Of a stretch of 64,000 nucleotides of DNA, positions 53,701 through 57,861 are shown one piece after another (the stretch's first letter is position 1; each line of letters begins with the position of its first letter). The notes below the pieces were generated by a model that searched no databases, was not told where the DNA came from, and saw nothing but the letters and a program-made list of their open reading frames with translations. Source of the stretch: Aphrophora alni. Lineage: Eukaryota; Arthropoda; Insecta; Hemiptera; Aphrophoridae. The stretch is taken from assembly GCA_963513935.1 (NCBI GenBank), contig OY740768.1:70420231-70484230 (forward strand), read 5' to 3'. The position numbers were made by a program, and so were the translations under genes.

Positions 53701-56353
53701 CTATTTCTCTGCGTCACCCTGTATCATATTAATCGAGTTTTGGATGATCTTTTGAAAAATATATTAATTTCTTAAATACAGCATGTGAAAAAGATGTGAA
53801 AAAAAAGATGTTTAAATGCTAGGTTTTTGGAGCAAATATCTAAAATATCTGTCTTCTATTGACTGACATTGTGCCATCTGACGATAAAACATTACTTATT
53901 TTCCAAGGCCTAAAGGACAAATCGGGGGGTTAAAGGTAAAACTACCCAAGTCCATTTTTTTGGAAATTGAGATATTTCACCCAGTTGCATAACATATTAA
54001 GATGTGTAATGTGGTAAAATCACCCAAGTCCTATTCTGTTTGGAATCTTGTTTATTATATAGTGTTCCTTTTACCTATCCTTAAAATACAAGTTTTTTTA
54101 GTGGTAATATGACCCAAGTGCATATAGGTAGTTTTACCACAAGTGAATGTGCATTCAGTGCATTATACTATGGCAATAATACTAATGGTCAAACTACCCA
54201 AATCCACATAGGTAGTTTTACCTCTATGGAAAACAGCTGTAAACAATAACAATGCTGACCATCTGATCTATTTAGCCACAGTTGTATTTTGTTGTCCCTG
54301 AGTTTATGTTTTGTTTGTAGTGCTTGCTATTAACAATACTTTTAGTTTGTTTTCTAAATATATAAATAATATGAAAAGGTCAGAGTTGATGTGTAGACTC
54401 TCAAAAAACAAAGAAACATTACACATAAGTGATGTTAATAATCATATTTTATGTGCTAAAGAATACCACCAATGGTTCTCATCCATGAAGACAACCAAAG
54501 ATGCCGGTCAAGATGAAACTCCTGAGCCAGCTATTGAGGAGCAATTGTTCAAAGAAATTGACCTATAACTTTTCAGCTGTTTCAAATGTGTTTTTCAACT
54601 GTTGTGTTGATTCGGCTGTCATTTATTTAATATTATTAACTCAATTAATTCAAAGTTATCTGGCTTTTGGTAACCATATTTCTACTTTTAGTATTTAGGT
54701 TAATAAACAAGTTTATTTCTGTTCCTACTTCTTTTTTTATAAATTTTTCCTAATAATTTAGCATCGCTTGGGTATTTTTACCTCTAATATGTAAAACCGG
54801 TAAAACTACCCAAGTCCTGTTTAAAAATTTTATAACATTTCTTTAAAATAAAATAACAAAATAATTAACCCTACAAGTAATGGTTATTAATAAAAAGAGT
54901 ATAAGCTGTAATGAGGAAAAAATTTAACACAGTCTAAAACTTTTATGAATTTACATTCACGTTTGAAACTTTATTTTTGCTTTCCTGTAAAATGCATTAA
55001 ATGTGACTTGGGTAGTTTTACCTTTAACCCCCCGAAATCAGAATCTTAATTGTGACAAATCATTGGATTTTGTTTTATAGACTTTATCTTTGGAGTAGCC
55101 CACTAAAAATTGTGACCAACAGGAACAAGTCTGAAGATTACAGACAATTCTACAGAGCCACTTCTATTGATCCATTGTTGCTGGAAATTTTATTCAAATA
55201 CCACCCTATGTAAATATCACGATGGGGAGATGCTCTATCCTGTTAAAACCACAGATTATGGAGTTAGGACAACAAATATTTAGTTGGGCATGGTTGGGCA
55301 GGGGGGGGGGGTTGTTTGCGTATTAGAACATTACTTTGGATGGAGGTTGTTGTGTTTAAATTACCTTCAATAAACACAATAACCCGATGAATGGCCCTAC
55401 AATTTATCATTCCAAAATACCCACCTAAAAGTTGATTTTTTGTGTATGCTGGGTTTCTATCCTTCTAAATAGGGTTTTAAGTCACTCCAATGAGGAAAAT
55501 TGTGATTGTTGATGGTTGAAAACACTATGTATCTTTAAAAAAATACAATTTCCAACCATTCTATGCATCTTTATCTCGCAGATATTGGACATCAACTAAT
55601 CAAAATCTTCTGTAGACAGTTCTTGAACTAAATGTATCTTGTATTGGTTAAAGTTTTTTTTTTTTTTTTTTTCTTTTTCAAAACTTTATGCACAAACGTG
55701 TAACTGATACATGTTATTGTATTATTCAATAAAGAGTGAGTCATGGGGTTTTTAAGTAAATGACTATACAACATTTGACAAACTTTTCTCATCTTCCACA
55801 GTCATTCACCTTCCTGTTCTAGGAAGATCTGCAACACTACTGGTTAATTCAAAACTTTGTTCTTTTTACCAATGTCGGCTAATCCGATGACACAGGTGAA
55901 TGTTGCTTTACCTGTATATAAATGATCGAGAGAGAATGTATATAAATGAAAAAGAGAGTTTATTGTGAAACTCTTCCCTGACACTAACTGAACTTCTCTG
56001 AGTGATGAAACTCTGAAAGTGAAAATCTCTCCAGTGATGCAAAAATTAAAGTCGCTTCAAACATGGGGTTTATGACAATTCACACTAACCCTCCCACCCC
56101 CCTACAATACCTGTGCAGTTACCATGGTGTTATGGTAGAAGTGAACTGACATTGGTAGTCACTTCCATTGGTTCAGTCATACGATGTGTATAGTGCACAT
56201 CTATTCATTGCAATGCTTCCGTTGAACAATTCCATATGGGTTTTAATTGAAACCTTTTTTTGATGATAGAATTATGATGATAAAAGCGATTTTTTGTGTA
56301 GTGAAAAGCTATGCTTTTATTACAAGTAAATAATTTGGGAAGACAAATTATAA

Positions 56354-56399
<46 letters not shown>

Positions 56400-56505
56400 T
56401 GTGTGTGTATTTAATTCTATAAATAGGTATAAAAGTGTATCAATGCATGGTATGTGATAAAATATTTTTATGTGGATGAATATGTGCAAGTTACTAATAA
56501 TAATA

Positions 56506-56559
<54 letters not shown>

Positions 56560-57666
56560 TTTTTGATGTATTAAATAATATGTATATTTCTTAATATGGT
56601 ATCGCCCCAGTAGACTTGGATCATGCTGTAGCAGTGCAATTACCACCAGAAAACATTACTAAAGATTAGTTTTCTATCTCTTTTAGTTTTAAAAGTAACC
56701 ATCTTTTTTATGGTTATTTTTGTCATAAAAATCTACCAAGTTCATTTATCATCAAATTCTGTGTATCAGTTTCATAATGGTAGTCATTCAAAATATTTAA
56801 AATATCGTATCTTTAAATTTAAAAAGATCTGAAAGAGCGAAATAAAGAAAAATGGAAAAAAAGAAAGGGGGGGGGGAAATCAATTAACTACACTTTACAT
56901 TTAATTTTTGAGAAATTAAACAATAGATGTAGTACAGTTGTTCAATATATTTCATATGGTGTGTGTTGTATTTCACATACAGCTCAAGAAAATTCACTCG
57001 GTGATGGATATTTAAAAATTATAAATAGCATAACTTTACTGTAATGTTGTATGATCACATAATATACAATACAAACATTTTGCATACAAATTGGTGATAT
57101 AGTTGTGACAAAGATGTTTGTTAGACTTGGAAGATTATGACTTCTAGTGAAAGTGCTACATAGAAAGAAGACAGAGGAAGAGTCTGTTAACAGCTCCTAA
57201 ATAAGGGAAAGATCCGAACCATAGTTTAAGTAAAAGGCAGAAATAGTGCAACTTGAAAGAGCACAGACAATCACCGCTCTGAAGTATCCAAGCTAAGTTC
57301 CAGGATTGATTAATGCTATAAAGAAGAGAAGGTTATAGTTTATTGGGTAAACTGGATGAACTCTAGAAATCACAAACATCACGAGACACTTGTTTCTTAA
57401 TGTTGCCTATTGCATTACCACTCCCTCCCCCCTCCCAAAAAACTTCATATTTTGATGGTTTTATTTTGTGTTACATATTTATAATATATAATAATTATTA
57501 ATTAAATTTATATGATTTTAGATTAACAGAAAAGTCAATTGAACCTTTGAAACTTCAGCTGAATGATGTGGAAATGTTAATTCTAGAACAGATGGAAGAA
57601 ATCAATGCAGCCAAAGCAACTATTTTGAGAAATGATGAACGTGTTCACAAGCTGATTATAGGATGA
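10850..57666 (+). CDS. TRAF3IP1: IFT54 / TRAF3-interacting protein 1 (MIP-T3), 12 coding exons
   Basis: The gene encodes the intraflagellar-transport complex B subunit IFT54, a tubulin-binding protein needed to build cilia. Exons: 10850-10984, 11202-11319, 14145-14257, 15576-15656, 18337-18620, 21037-21293, 22328-22484, 36893-37015, 37757-37856, 38016-38153, 50115-50326, 57522-57666. All junctions are GT-AG and phases join without a break to give 620 residues, close to the ~690 of vertebrate orthologues. Residues 1-149 form the conserved N-terminal CH-like region ([20 protein letters not shown] near residue 20, [10 protein letters not shown] near 92). Residues 150-420 are a charged, poorly conserved linker. 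Residues ~445-454 hold the family's [10 protein letters not shown] patch, and ~500-620 a C-terminal coiled coil that in other species pairs with IFT20. An X-box sits upstream. The long introns are filled with transposons, 14.4 kb in intron 7 and 12.0 kb in intron 10. The upstream GTG-initiated extension has no ATG, so 10850 is the start. Confidence 0.95.
11202..11319 (+). CDS. TRAF3IP1: IFT54 exon 2 (residues 46-85)
   Basis: It begins after TATTTTAG with [18 protein letters not shown] and continues [18 protein letters not shown], the second part of the CH-like domain. It ends at GTAAGT with one base of a split codon. The preceding intron is only 217 bp. Confidence 0.95.
11403..11945. repeat. 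Long hairpin (foldback) repeat in IFT54 intron 2
   Basis: The 543-bp unit begins GTAATTATGCATTGAA and ends with its exact reverse, TTCAATGCATAATTAC. The two arms stay recognisably complementary for about 220 bp each (shared landmarks TGTCATTAATC, GATATTTTTT, CAATTTTCAA, GAAGAAACTTACAATTTTA, ACAAGGAATTT, GGGTTATGA), around a ~90-bp loop. No ORF is present, so it is a MITE or foldback element. As it lies in a transcribed intron, the RNA could fold into a long double strand. Confidence 0.85.
11946..14144. other. Rest of IFT54 intron 2, no further feature
   Basis: The sequence is very AT-rich with a ~20-base A run near 12858. I see no second repeat boundary or ORF with protein-like composition. 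Confidence 0.45.
14145..14257 (+). CDS. TRAF3IP1: IFT54 exon 3 (residues 85-122)
   Basis: It follows a TTTCAG acceptor and reads [20 protein letters not shown] then [14 protein letters not shown]. The R-P-x-K/R-I-V-A-G and TNELLQ-IGK motifs are diagnostic for the family. The donor GTTTAG is weak; it is supported by the exact phase into exon 4. Confidence 0.93.
14258..15575. other. IFT54 intron 3, no feature
   Basis: The intron is AT-rich, with a short G run at 14322. No repeat or gene is apparent. Confidence 0.45.
15576..15656 (+). CDS. TRAF3IP1: IFT54 exon 4 (residues 123-149)
   Basis: Twenty-seven codons ([20 protein letters not shown] then NDVKQIK) sit between CCCCTTAG and GTAAGT. The segment ends the CH-like region and starts the basic linker, as in orthologues. 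Confidence 0.9.
15657..17480. other. First part of IFT54 intron 4, no clear feature
   Basis: A few open stretches exist (for example around 16240-16330), but none shows a recognisable domain or splice context. Confidence 0.4.
17494..17888. repeat. Microsatellite cluster: (GT)n and two (TA)n tracts
   Basis: (GT)n at about 17494-17544, (TA)n at about 17747-17773 and (TA)n at about 17846-17888 lie within 400 bp in IFT54 intron 4. The GT and TA tracts are likely polymorphic. Confidence 0.9.
18075..18205 (+). pseudogene. LINE ORF2 C-terminal fragment
   Basis: The + frame reads [20 protein letters not shown] then ILEKE. That fits the pattern ALxWNPQGKRKRGRPKxTWRR-xExE found at the C-terminus of many LINE reverse transcriptases, with substitutions. 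It lies 130 bp before exon 5 of IFT54. It is too short to classify further. Confidence 0.45.
18337..18620 (+). CDS. TRAF3IP1: IFT54 exon 5 (residues 150-244), charged linker
   Basis: This Lys/Glu-rich linker exon lies between TTATAG and a GTAAGC donor. It contains three spaced copies of a K-E-N-I unit ([20 protein letters not shown] and [10 protein letters not shown]), which look like a short internal expansion. Sequence conservation with other animals is low here, as is normal for this part of the protein, so placement rests on frame, splice sites and composition. Confidence 0.88.
19061..20517 (+). mobile_element. Solo LTR of the long-LTR retrotransposon family (TSD GAAA)
   Basis: The 1457-bp segment starts TGTGAGTC and ends TTACAAACA, flanked by GAAA at 19057-19060 and 20518-20521. 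It has the same length and layout as the LTRs at 23456 and 30165. Shared landmarks are an AACAGTTA box, a GACATT/GGACGGACATC-type box, a TTTCAG near 20207, a CACCCTGAGATTAA stretch and a TCGCCCAACTC(A/T)TG(G) box about 75 bp before the end. Internal sequence and the second LTR are absent, as expected after LTR-LTR recombination. It lies in IFT54 intron 5 in the sense orientation. Confidence 0.7.
20518..21036. other. End of IFT54 intron 5, no feature
   Basis: The stretch is AT-rich intron sequence without a recognisable element. Confidence 0.45.
21037..21293 (+). CDS. TRAF3IP1: IFT54 exon 6 (residues 244-330), linker
   Basis: Starts after ATACAG and ends at GTAAGT. It is acidic and Thr/Ser-rich and finishes with [15 protein letters not shown], a basic P-x-S-A-R-P motif of the kind that recurs in exon 8. 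The function of the linker is unknown beyond flexibility and possible microtubule contact. Confidence 0.88.
21825..22020. repeat. Dispersed repeat, copy 2 (related to 10085-10260), followed by a T run
   Basis: CCTCAGGGGCTCACTTATAG and CAATCCTGAAGACTGG mark a diverged copy of the repeat upstream of IFT54. A run of about 27 T follows at 22132-22159. It lies in IFT54 intron 6. Confidence 0.4.
22328..22484 (+). CDS. TRAF3IP1: IFT54 exon 7 (residues 330-382), linker
   Basis: A Gln/Glu-rich exon ([20 protein letters not shown] ...) lies between TGTTGTAG and GTAGGT, keeping frame with exons 6 and 8. No domain is visible. It precedes the 14.4-kb intron that holds the nested retroelements. Confidence 0.85.
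22680..23271 (+). mobile_element. LINE fragment, endonuclease part (5' side of a split LINE)
   Basis: Translation over shifting frames gives [19 protein letters not shown], then [13 protein letters not shown] and [14 protein letters not shown]. The pattern (S)CIDHIFV ... SDH is the end of the LINE apurinic-type endonuclease domain. After it come [19 protein letters not shown] and ISKATYV, typical of the stretch between endonuclease and reverse transcriptase. The fragment ends exactly at the outer solo LTR and resumes on the far side at 33004, so both parts were one element. Frameshifts and stops make it inactive. Confidence 0.75.
23456..24911 (+). repeat. 5' LTR of the LARD-like element
   Basis: It is about 99% identical by eye to the 3' LTR: roughly a dozen substitutions, a 9-bp extra unit near 24650-24660 and small T-run length changes. 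It contains a GTGCGGATGATGCGACATGG region, a TTTCAG at 24565-24570 that could act as splice acceptor, a 68-codon open frame after it, and AATAAA-type words near the end. A box TCGCCCAACTCATGGGGC at 24832 resembles the downstream primer-binding site. Confidence 0.92.
24914..24933 (+). other. Primer binding site of the LARD-like element
   Basis: TGGCTCCCAACCTTGGGGCG starts 3 bp after the 5' LTR. A TGG-starting box at this position is where reverse transcription is primed by a tRNA. The word is close to the TGGCGCCCAAC-GTGGGGC form seen in insect Ty3/gypsy-type elements. I did not match it to a specific tRNA. Confidence 0.6.
25057..26769 (+). pseudogene. Gag-like coiled-coil frame with two in-frame stops
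   Basis: One reading frame spans ~571 codons, interrupted by TAA at 25627 and TAA at 26314. The first part (190 codons from ATG 25057) is acidic and Asn-rich. The middle, from about 25630 to 25910, is a run of 9-11-residue units with K/N-x-F/L-(D/E)-x-N-x-(L/V)-(E/K)-L spacing, a clear coiled coil (for example [20 protein letters not shown]). The last part (from 26350) is Lys-rich and ends at TAG 26767. Coiled-coil N-termini occur in Gag proteins of some insect LTR elements, but there is no zinc knuckle or capsid motif that I recognise. 'Gag-like' is inferred from position after the primer-binding site. Confidence 0.5.
26770..30164. other. Non-coding internal domain of the LARD-like element
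   Basis: About 3.4 kb with no long frame on either strand. It is purine-rich on the + strand with many AATAATG and TTTTAATGA words, and a short palindrome near 30115-30152 (TTTGTATTGCAATAC and GTATTGTAATACAAA). The lack of any pol trace, rather than decayed pol, argues for a family that never carried it. Confidence 0.6.
30165..31615 (+). repeat. 3' LTR of the LARD-like element
   Basis: It matches the 5' LTR end to end apart from scattered substitutions, lacks the 9-bp extra unit, and holds the same open frame shortened by 3 codons (31289-31486). It ends ATTATCACA and is followed by TTTT and the remainder of the older LTR. Confidence 0.92.
33004..33400 (+). mobile_element. LINE fragment, linker before reverse transcriptase (3' side of the split LINE)
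   Basis: The frame reads [20 protein letters not shown] then [17 protein letters not shown], the well-known PWIT-x-(I/L)-x-x-xI--K(R/K)-LYKK-KK-P segment that precedes LINE reverse transcriptase. Further on, [20 protein letters not shown] followed by FNTYFL matches the 'I-NxFNxYFxxIG' segment. It directly continues the fragment that ends at 23271. The catalytic domain itself is missing. Confidence 0.75.
33410..34720. repeat. Inverted repeat, arms about 33410-33680 and 34420-34720
   Basis: The left arm contains GGATGATTCAGGTTTTTCT, AACATACTTACTCCAAAACT, ACGCATCTTTCTGAGAAAAA and TTAACATGCGCC. The right arm carries the same words reversed (GGTTTTTGAGTAAGTATGTT, TTTTTCTCAGAAAGATGCAT, GCATGTTAATTTTC). 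Arms are ~270-300 bp and perhaps 85% alike by eye; the ~740-bp spacer holds a LINE 3'-UTR copy (33690-33850). A diverged tandem copy of part of the right arm follows at about 34770-34890. No transposase was found. Confidence 0.7.
33690..33850 (+). repeat. LINE 3'-UTR copy (matches 49011-49190)
   Basis: TTAAACTTTATCAAAGTTTA, then TTTCAGTGTTGTTAATGTCA and TTCAAATTTATGTT, line up with the tail of the LINE at 47930-49190. It ends in an ACAACAACAAC run. This suggests that the split LINE and the RNase H-bearing LINE belong to related families. Confidence 0.6.
34720..36089. other. Intron 7 sequence without a recognised gene
   Basis: Open frames at 35310-35570 and 35689-35919 (minus) show no domain and no codon pattern that I trust. 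The stretch may be the body of a non-autonomous element ending at 36134. Confidence 0.4.
36096..36134. repeat. piggyBac-like element end with a 14-bp palindrome
   Basis: ACCCGCTAGCGGGT (perfect palindrome) is followed by CTGGTACGACTCTGAGGG and TTAA, then a (TA)n tract. GGG-TTAA at the edge with a palindromic subterminal box resembles the right end of piggyBac-like MITEs. I could not locate a matching left end in the window. Confidence 0.4.
36267..36290 (-). repeat. Short stem-loop tail motif (hammerhead-like shape, non-canonical core)
   Basis: On the minus strand the sequence reads CCGATGATGCC-GCAA-GGCGAAAC, a 4-bp stem closed by a GCAA tetraloop between GATGA and GAAAC. The same layout appears at 46591 and in tails of many retroelements. 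The core has CCGATGA in place of CUGANGA, so it would not be an active hammerhead. Confidence 0.35.
36893..37015 (+). CDS. TRAF3IP1: IFT54 exon 8 (residues 382-423), basic R-P-A-S-A-R-P segment
   Basis: After TTTTTTAG it reads [20 protein letters not shown] then [13 protein letters not shown]. The PRPxSARPAPPRVK-like motif is found in orthologues just before the acidic patch. It ends at a GTAAAA donor. Confidence 0.9.
37016..37756. other. IFT54 intron 8, no feature
   Basis: AT-rich intron of 741 bp; nothing recognised. Confidence 0.45.
37757..37856 (+). CDS. TRAF3IP1: IFT54 exon 9 (residues 423-456), conserved acidic patch
   Basis: The exon encodes [20 protein letters not shown] then [13 protein letters not shown] between TAACAG and GTAAGC. 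D-x-x-L/F-V-V-E-A-A-P is among the best-conserved motifs of IFT54. Confidence 0.95.
38016..38153 (+). CDS. TRAF3IP1: IFT54 exon 10 (residues 457-502), start of C-terminal region
   Basis: It reads [20 protein letters not shown] in the middle, matching the GGLVKKILETKKD-like helix of orthologues. It ends at GTAAGT, phase 0. A 207-bp inverted-repeat MITE begins only 49 bp after the donor. Confidence 0.93.
38202..38408. mobile_element. MITE with perfect 30-bp terminal inverted repeats
   Basis: The 207-bp element starts TATAGAATAATTATAAACCT and continues CACTTTACAA; the same 30 bases are present reversed at 38379-38408 without a mismatch. TA-rich termini suggest a TA target site, as in Tc1/mariner-type MITEs, but the exact duplication is ambiguous. 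It lies 48 bp downstream of the exon 10 donor. Perfect repeats imply a recent origin. Confidence 0.85.
38532..39672 (-). pseudogene. BEL/Pao integrase segment
   Basis: The frame is open from about 39686 through the ATG at 39509 to the stop at 38532. The zinc-binding H-H-C-C residues lie upstream of the ATG ([10 protein letters not shown] and CIFKCIVC). The catalytic D-D-E is visible as [19 protein letters not shown] and [11 protein letters not shown]. The C-terminal VGDLILVSE and [12 protein letters not shown] are typical of BEL. Catalytic residues look intact; the frames before it are not. Confidence 0.92.
39674..40153 (-). pseudogene. BEL/Pao pre-integrase segment
   Basis: It opens with WWSGPIWL and contains [20 protein letters not shown] then HPAILPK, the BEL region that leads into the integrase zinc finger. 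A frameshift at about 39684 separates it from the integrase frame. Confidence 0.85.
40160..40649 (-). pseudogene. BEL/Pao RNase H segment, frameshifted
   Basis: The first part (40365-40649) has [18 protein letters not shown] with the first catalytic Asp, and [15 protein letters not shown] with the Glu. A one-base shift near 40370 moves the rest to another frame, which gives [20 protein letters not shown], with the second Asp, and [13 protein letters not shown], ending in the HPLWWSGP motif before integrase. Confidence 0.85.
40654..40908 (-). pseudogene. BEL/Pao pol connection segment
   Basis: [16 protein letters not shown], then [20 protein letters not shown] and CIIQLLW are the conserved stretch after BEL reverse transcriptase. 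It is in a third frame relative to RT and RNase H because of flanking frameshifts. Confidence 0.88.
40976..42055 (-). pseudogene. BEL/Pao reverse transcriptase segment
   Basis: Same frame as protease. [10 protein letters not shown] is the usual BEL junction motif. The polymerase core is visible as [20 protein letters not shown] then [21 protein letters not shown] and the catalytic [12 protein letters not shown] (Y-V-D-D). A frameshift at the end (near 40985), within the LRK motif, moves the next part to another frame. Confidence 0.92.
42092..42409 (-). pseudogene. BEL/Pao aspartic protease segment
   Basis: It lies in the same frame as gag, after the TGA. The segment [18 protein letters not shown] contains the D-S-G active site of BEL proteases (DUF1758 type). 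The open stretch in fact begins directly after the gag stop, at about 42532, and ends at an in-frame TGA (42092-42094) before the reverse transcriptase. Confidence 0.85.
42533..43843 (-). CDS. BEL/Pao Gag ORF, 436 residues
   Basis: The N-terminal ~110 residues form a helical region. The middle carries [20 protein letters not shown], the hallmark of BEL gag (DUF1759 type), with the [13 protein letters not shown] and [10 protein letters not shown] segments. Near the C-terminus come zinc-knuckle boxes [14 protein letters not shown] and [14 protein letters not shown] (C-X2-C-X4-H-X4-C), and a third Cys/His cluster [13 protein letters not shown], which probably bind RNA. The frame is intact from ATG 43843 to a TGA at 42535-42533. 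That TGA is followed by CTA, see findings. Confidence 0.9.
   Translation of the reverse strand: MRFNAFQRQAKLILVRLTSLNNRVQDLSTKVASSSLTLTHEKKLLEYLEVINKLSADFESYVDRATSVEDITDAQIEEVSTLQDEVSQLTIDSKTQIRVLIPNLGNSADLNVSALSHHSEHANAVKPLVKLPKLTLPSFSGVISTWSSFYNTFNATIHQNESLSQIDKFNYLLSCLHDEPLALIRNIPLSHENYRIAFDLLCNRYQNPRRLISHHIYKIIDMPNIDHPSLKSFRQFLDVFQENSQALKILNFDISQELTLLSILLRKLDATTRKRFEDRRSVEHLMPTIKELITFLDHECVHFEDALTSESGVKNLTISKPTTSKQVVTFKKPGTQPNRNVCFASSVNDYQCSFCKRNGHRIYKCQDFQLLSPFKRLDFIKTQRHCINCLSTGHTVTNCPNKLRCKTCNQSHHTFLHFDVIKTDSKNNQPKPQSSS
43844..45289. other. BEL leader/possible LTR remnant, then no gene
   Basis: The first ~700 bp should include the untranslated leader and perhaps the 5' LTR of the BEL element. 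An AAAATGGCGAC box at about 44160 could be a promoter part. Because no matching copy exists on the left, LTR limits cannot be set. The rest (44560-45289) shows no protein-like frame. Confidence 0.4.
45290..45730 (-). pseudogene. LINE reverse-transcriptase fragment, heavily decayed
   Basis: The minus strand reads [11 protein letters not shown] at 45345-45305, the G-V-P-Q-G-S motif of LINE reverse transcriptase. Upstream of it, frames give FRKS(K)LT, a LAS(H)F(Y)DLSKSFD-like run (45530-45460) and [19 protein letters not shown] (45700-45640). The order is correct for a LINE. Many stops. Confidence 0.65.
46486..46576. repeat. Compound microsatellite (TA)n(TG)n
   Basis: About 20 TA units run straight into about 25 TG units. 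Open frames across it on both strands are artefacts of the repeat. Confidence 0.95.
46591..46620 (+). ncRNA. Hammerhead-like motif CTGAAGA-stem-GAAAC
   Basis: CTGAAGA (46591-46597) and GAAAC (46616-46620) bracket a 5-bp stem ACCAC/GTGGT with a 7-base loop. CUGANGA and GAAA are the conserved core strands of hammerhead ribozymes, which occur in Penelope-like retroelements. However, one extra base lies between the core and the stem, and I could not place stems I and III or the cleavage site. The same short tail shape is widespread in inactive retroelement ends, so activity is doubtful. Confidence 0.25.
46953..47043. repeat. (CT)n microsatellite
   Basis: About 45 uninterrupted CT units preceded by a short C run. 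Located in IFT54 intron 10. Confidence 0.95.
47044..47929. other. Degenerate sequence, perhaps retroelement-derived
   Basis: A frame near 47225-47285 gives [14 protein letters not shown], faintly like the 'L-K-E--LL-KGL' segment of Penelope-like and LINE proteins. Stops are frequent and I cannot assign it with confidence. Confidence 0.25.
47930..49190 (+). pseudogene. I/Jockey-type LINE 3' part with RNase H domain and 3' UTR
   Basis: Landmarks in order are [15 protein letters not shown] (47932), [10 protein letters not shown] (about 48230, RNase H first Asp), [13 protein letters not shown] then IQADTAAK (about 48352, the H-G-x-x-G-N-x-x-A-D motif), and in another frame [20 protein letters not shown] then PFC and LTVRH (48640-48735), the CCHC-like end of the ORF. 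A shared 3' UTR follows (49011-49190). RNase H with this C-terminus places it in the I/Jockey/R1 assemblage. Frameshifts and a 45-bp inverted duplication (48016-48125) make it dead. Confidence 0.8.
48016..48125. repeat. Perfect 45-bp inverted repeat with 20-bp spacer
   Basis: Arm 48016-48060 begins AAGATAATAAAACACAATTA; arm 48081-48125 is its exact reverse complement. It falls inside the LINE, where no such palindrome is expected, and all 45 bases match. Most simply it arose by template switching (inverted duplication). Confidence 0.9.
49191..50114. other. End of IFT54 intron 10, no gene
   Basis: A GGTAGGCCATCCAAGTTAAC stretch with GGACGGGTGGATC (49286-49350) is GC-richer than its surroundings and may be a repeat fragment of unknown family. 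Nothing else is seen. Confidence 0.4.
50115..50326 (+). CDS. TRAF3IP1: IFT54 exon 11 (residues 503-573), coiled coil
   Basis: Begins after a short TATTTAAG acceptor with [20 protein letters not shown], then [20 protein letters not shown] and [12 protein letters not shown]. The PLGK-(I/L)-(I/M)-D-(F/Y)-(I/L)-QEDVD motif is diagnostic for IFT54. It lies 12.0 kb after exon 10, and ends at GTAAGT with a split codon. Confidence 0.95.
50533..51931 (+). mobile_element. Tc1/mariner element with long inverted repeats, probably DD41D type
   Basis: The element is flanked by TA (50531-50532 and 51932-51933). Ends read CAAGGTGGTGCAAAAAGAAT and, reversed, CAAGGTGACACAAAAAGAAT. Homology between the two ends extends ~240 bp inward to the TTTCCGTACATGAACGG box, and both arms carry a (TA)n tract at the mirrored position. 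It is 1399 bp, has a broken transposase on the + strand, and lies in IFT54 intron 11. Confidence 0.88.
50780..51742 (+). pseudogene. mariner-type transposase, frameshifted
   Basis: N-terminal helix-turn-helix sequence shows as [20 protein letters not shown] then [20 protein letters not shown]. The catalytic core shows [15 protein letters not shown] (first Asp, about 51180), HQDGATAY (second Asp, about 51440) and [15 protein letters not shown] (third Asp, about 51565). Second and third Asp codons are 124 bases apart, so after one frameshift the spacing is about 41 residues, which fits the DD41D group. The end is at TGA 51740. Several frameshifts and stops make it inactive. Confidence 0.8.
51934..52465. 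other. Intron 11 sequence without a feature
   Basis: AT-rich; no repeat or coding signal seen. It ends where the hAT fragment begins. Confidence 0.4.
52470..53350 (-). pseudogene. hAT transposase C-terminal fragment (zinc-finger MYM / repressor-like type)
   Basis: Minus-strand landmarks, upstream to downstream: [20 protein letters not shown] (about 53280), [20 protein letters not shown] then [20 protein letters not shown] and NTRFG (53040-52870), IWYDMWKS (about 52730) and [20 protein letters not shown] (52555-52495). The -RQ-HRSN, Y-R--IFIP-LD-L--EL--RF and WLRSTM--DRL--L-LL-IHRE motifs identify the hAT dimerisation region found in '52 kDa repressor-like' and MYM-type proteins of insects. 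Frames are broken and the N-terminal part is cut by the mariner fragment at 53370. Confidence 0.75.
53370..53723 (+). pseudogene. Tc1/mariner 3' end fragment
   Basis: [10 protein letters not shown](W)EHLKTVTY then [19 protein letters not shown] is the end of a mariner-type transposase (third catalytic Asp in CDFFLW). About 200 bp later the terminal repeat closes with GCGTCACCCTGTA at the TA 53722-53723. The 5' part is absent. It abuts the hAT fragment, so one of them is truncated by the other. Confidence 0.7.
53923..55034. mobile_element. Unclassified inverted-repeat transposon with many subterminal repeats
   Basis: The 1112-bp element has perfect 30-bp terminal inverted repeats that begin CGGGGGGTTAAAGGTAAAAC and continue TACCCAAGTC. 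AAAT flanks both ends and may be a 4-bp target duplication. Inside, at least seven further copies of GGTAAAACTACCCAAGTCC in either orientation cluster near the two ends (54013, 54103, 54127, 54187, 54211, 54768, 54799). TTAA inside the repeat is an alternative boundary that would recall piggyBac/Kolobok, but the G-run outside it is mirrored too, so it belongs to the element. One small ORF lies in the middle. Confidence 0.8.
54371..54568 (+). CDS. Small ORF inside the unclassified inverted-repeat element, unknown
   Basis: From the ATG at 54371 the frame encodes 65 residues (an in-frame extension to 54311 would give 85). It starts [14 protein letters not shown] and ends [19 protein letters not shown], so it has a basic, Cys-containing start and an acidic end. 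I see no domain, signal peptide or membrane segment. Its composition is more protein-like than most random frames here. It might be a relic of the transposase or a captured host exon. Confidence 0.3.
   Translation: MKRSELMCRLSKNKETLHISDVNNHILCAKEYHQWFSSMKTTKDAGQDETPEPAIEEQLFKEIDL
55035..57521. other. End of IFT54 intron 11, with microsatellites
   Basis: Contains a G run near 55300, a T run at 55652-55672, (TG)n at 56356-56409 and (TA)n at 56510-56547. No gene or bounded transposon recognised. Confidence 0.5.
57522..57666 (+). CDS. TRAF3IP1: IFT54 exon 12 (residues 573-620 and stop), end of coiled coil
   Basis: After TGATTTTAG it reads [20 protein letters not shown], then [19 protein letters not shown] and TGA. 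This equals the C-terminal helix that in vertebrates contacts IFT20. AATAAA polyadenylation signals follow at 57700 and 57862. Confidence 0.94.
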
Positions 57667-57861
57667 GCTAACAACAACCAAACTAAAAGGGAATCTTAAA
57701 ATAAACTCCTGCAGATTGTGAAGAAATTTCATTATTTACTCGGAGAACTCAGAAGTGCAATATTTTAAACTATATTTCAATATCACTTCAGTTCTTTAAA
57801 GCAAATATTGTAATTGTTTTTATCTTTATTCACAATAGTTTATTAATAGTAATATATATGT

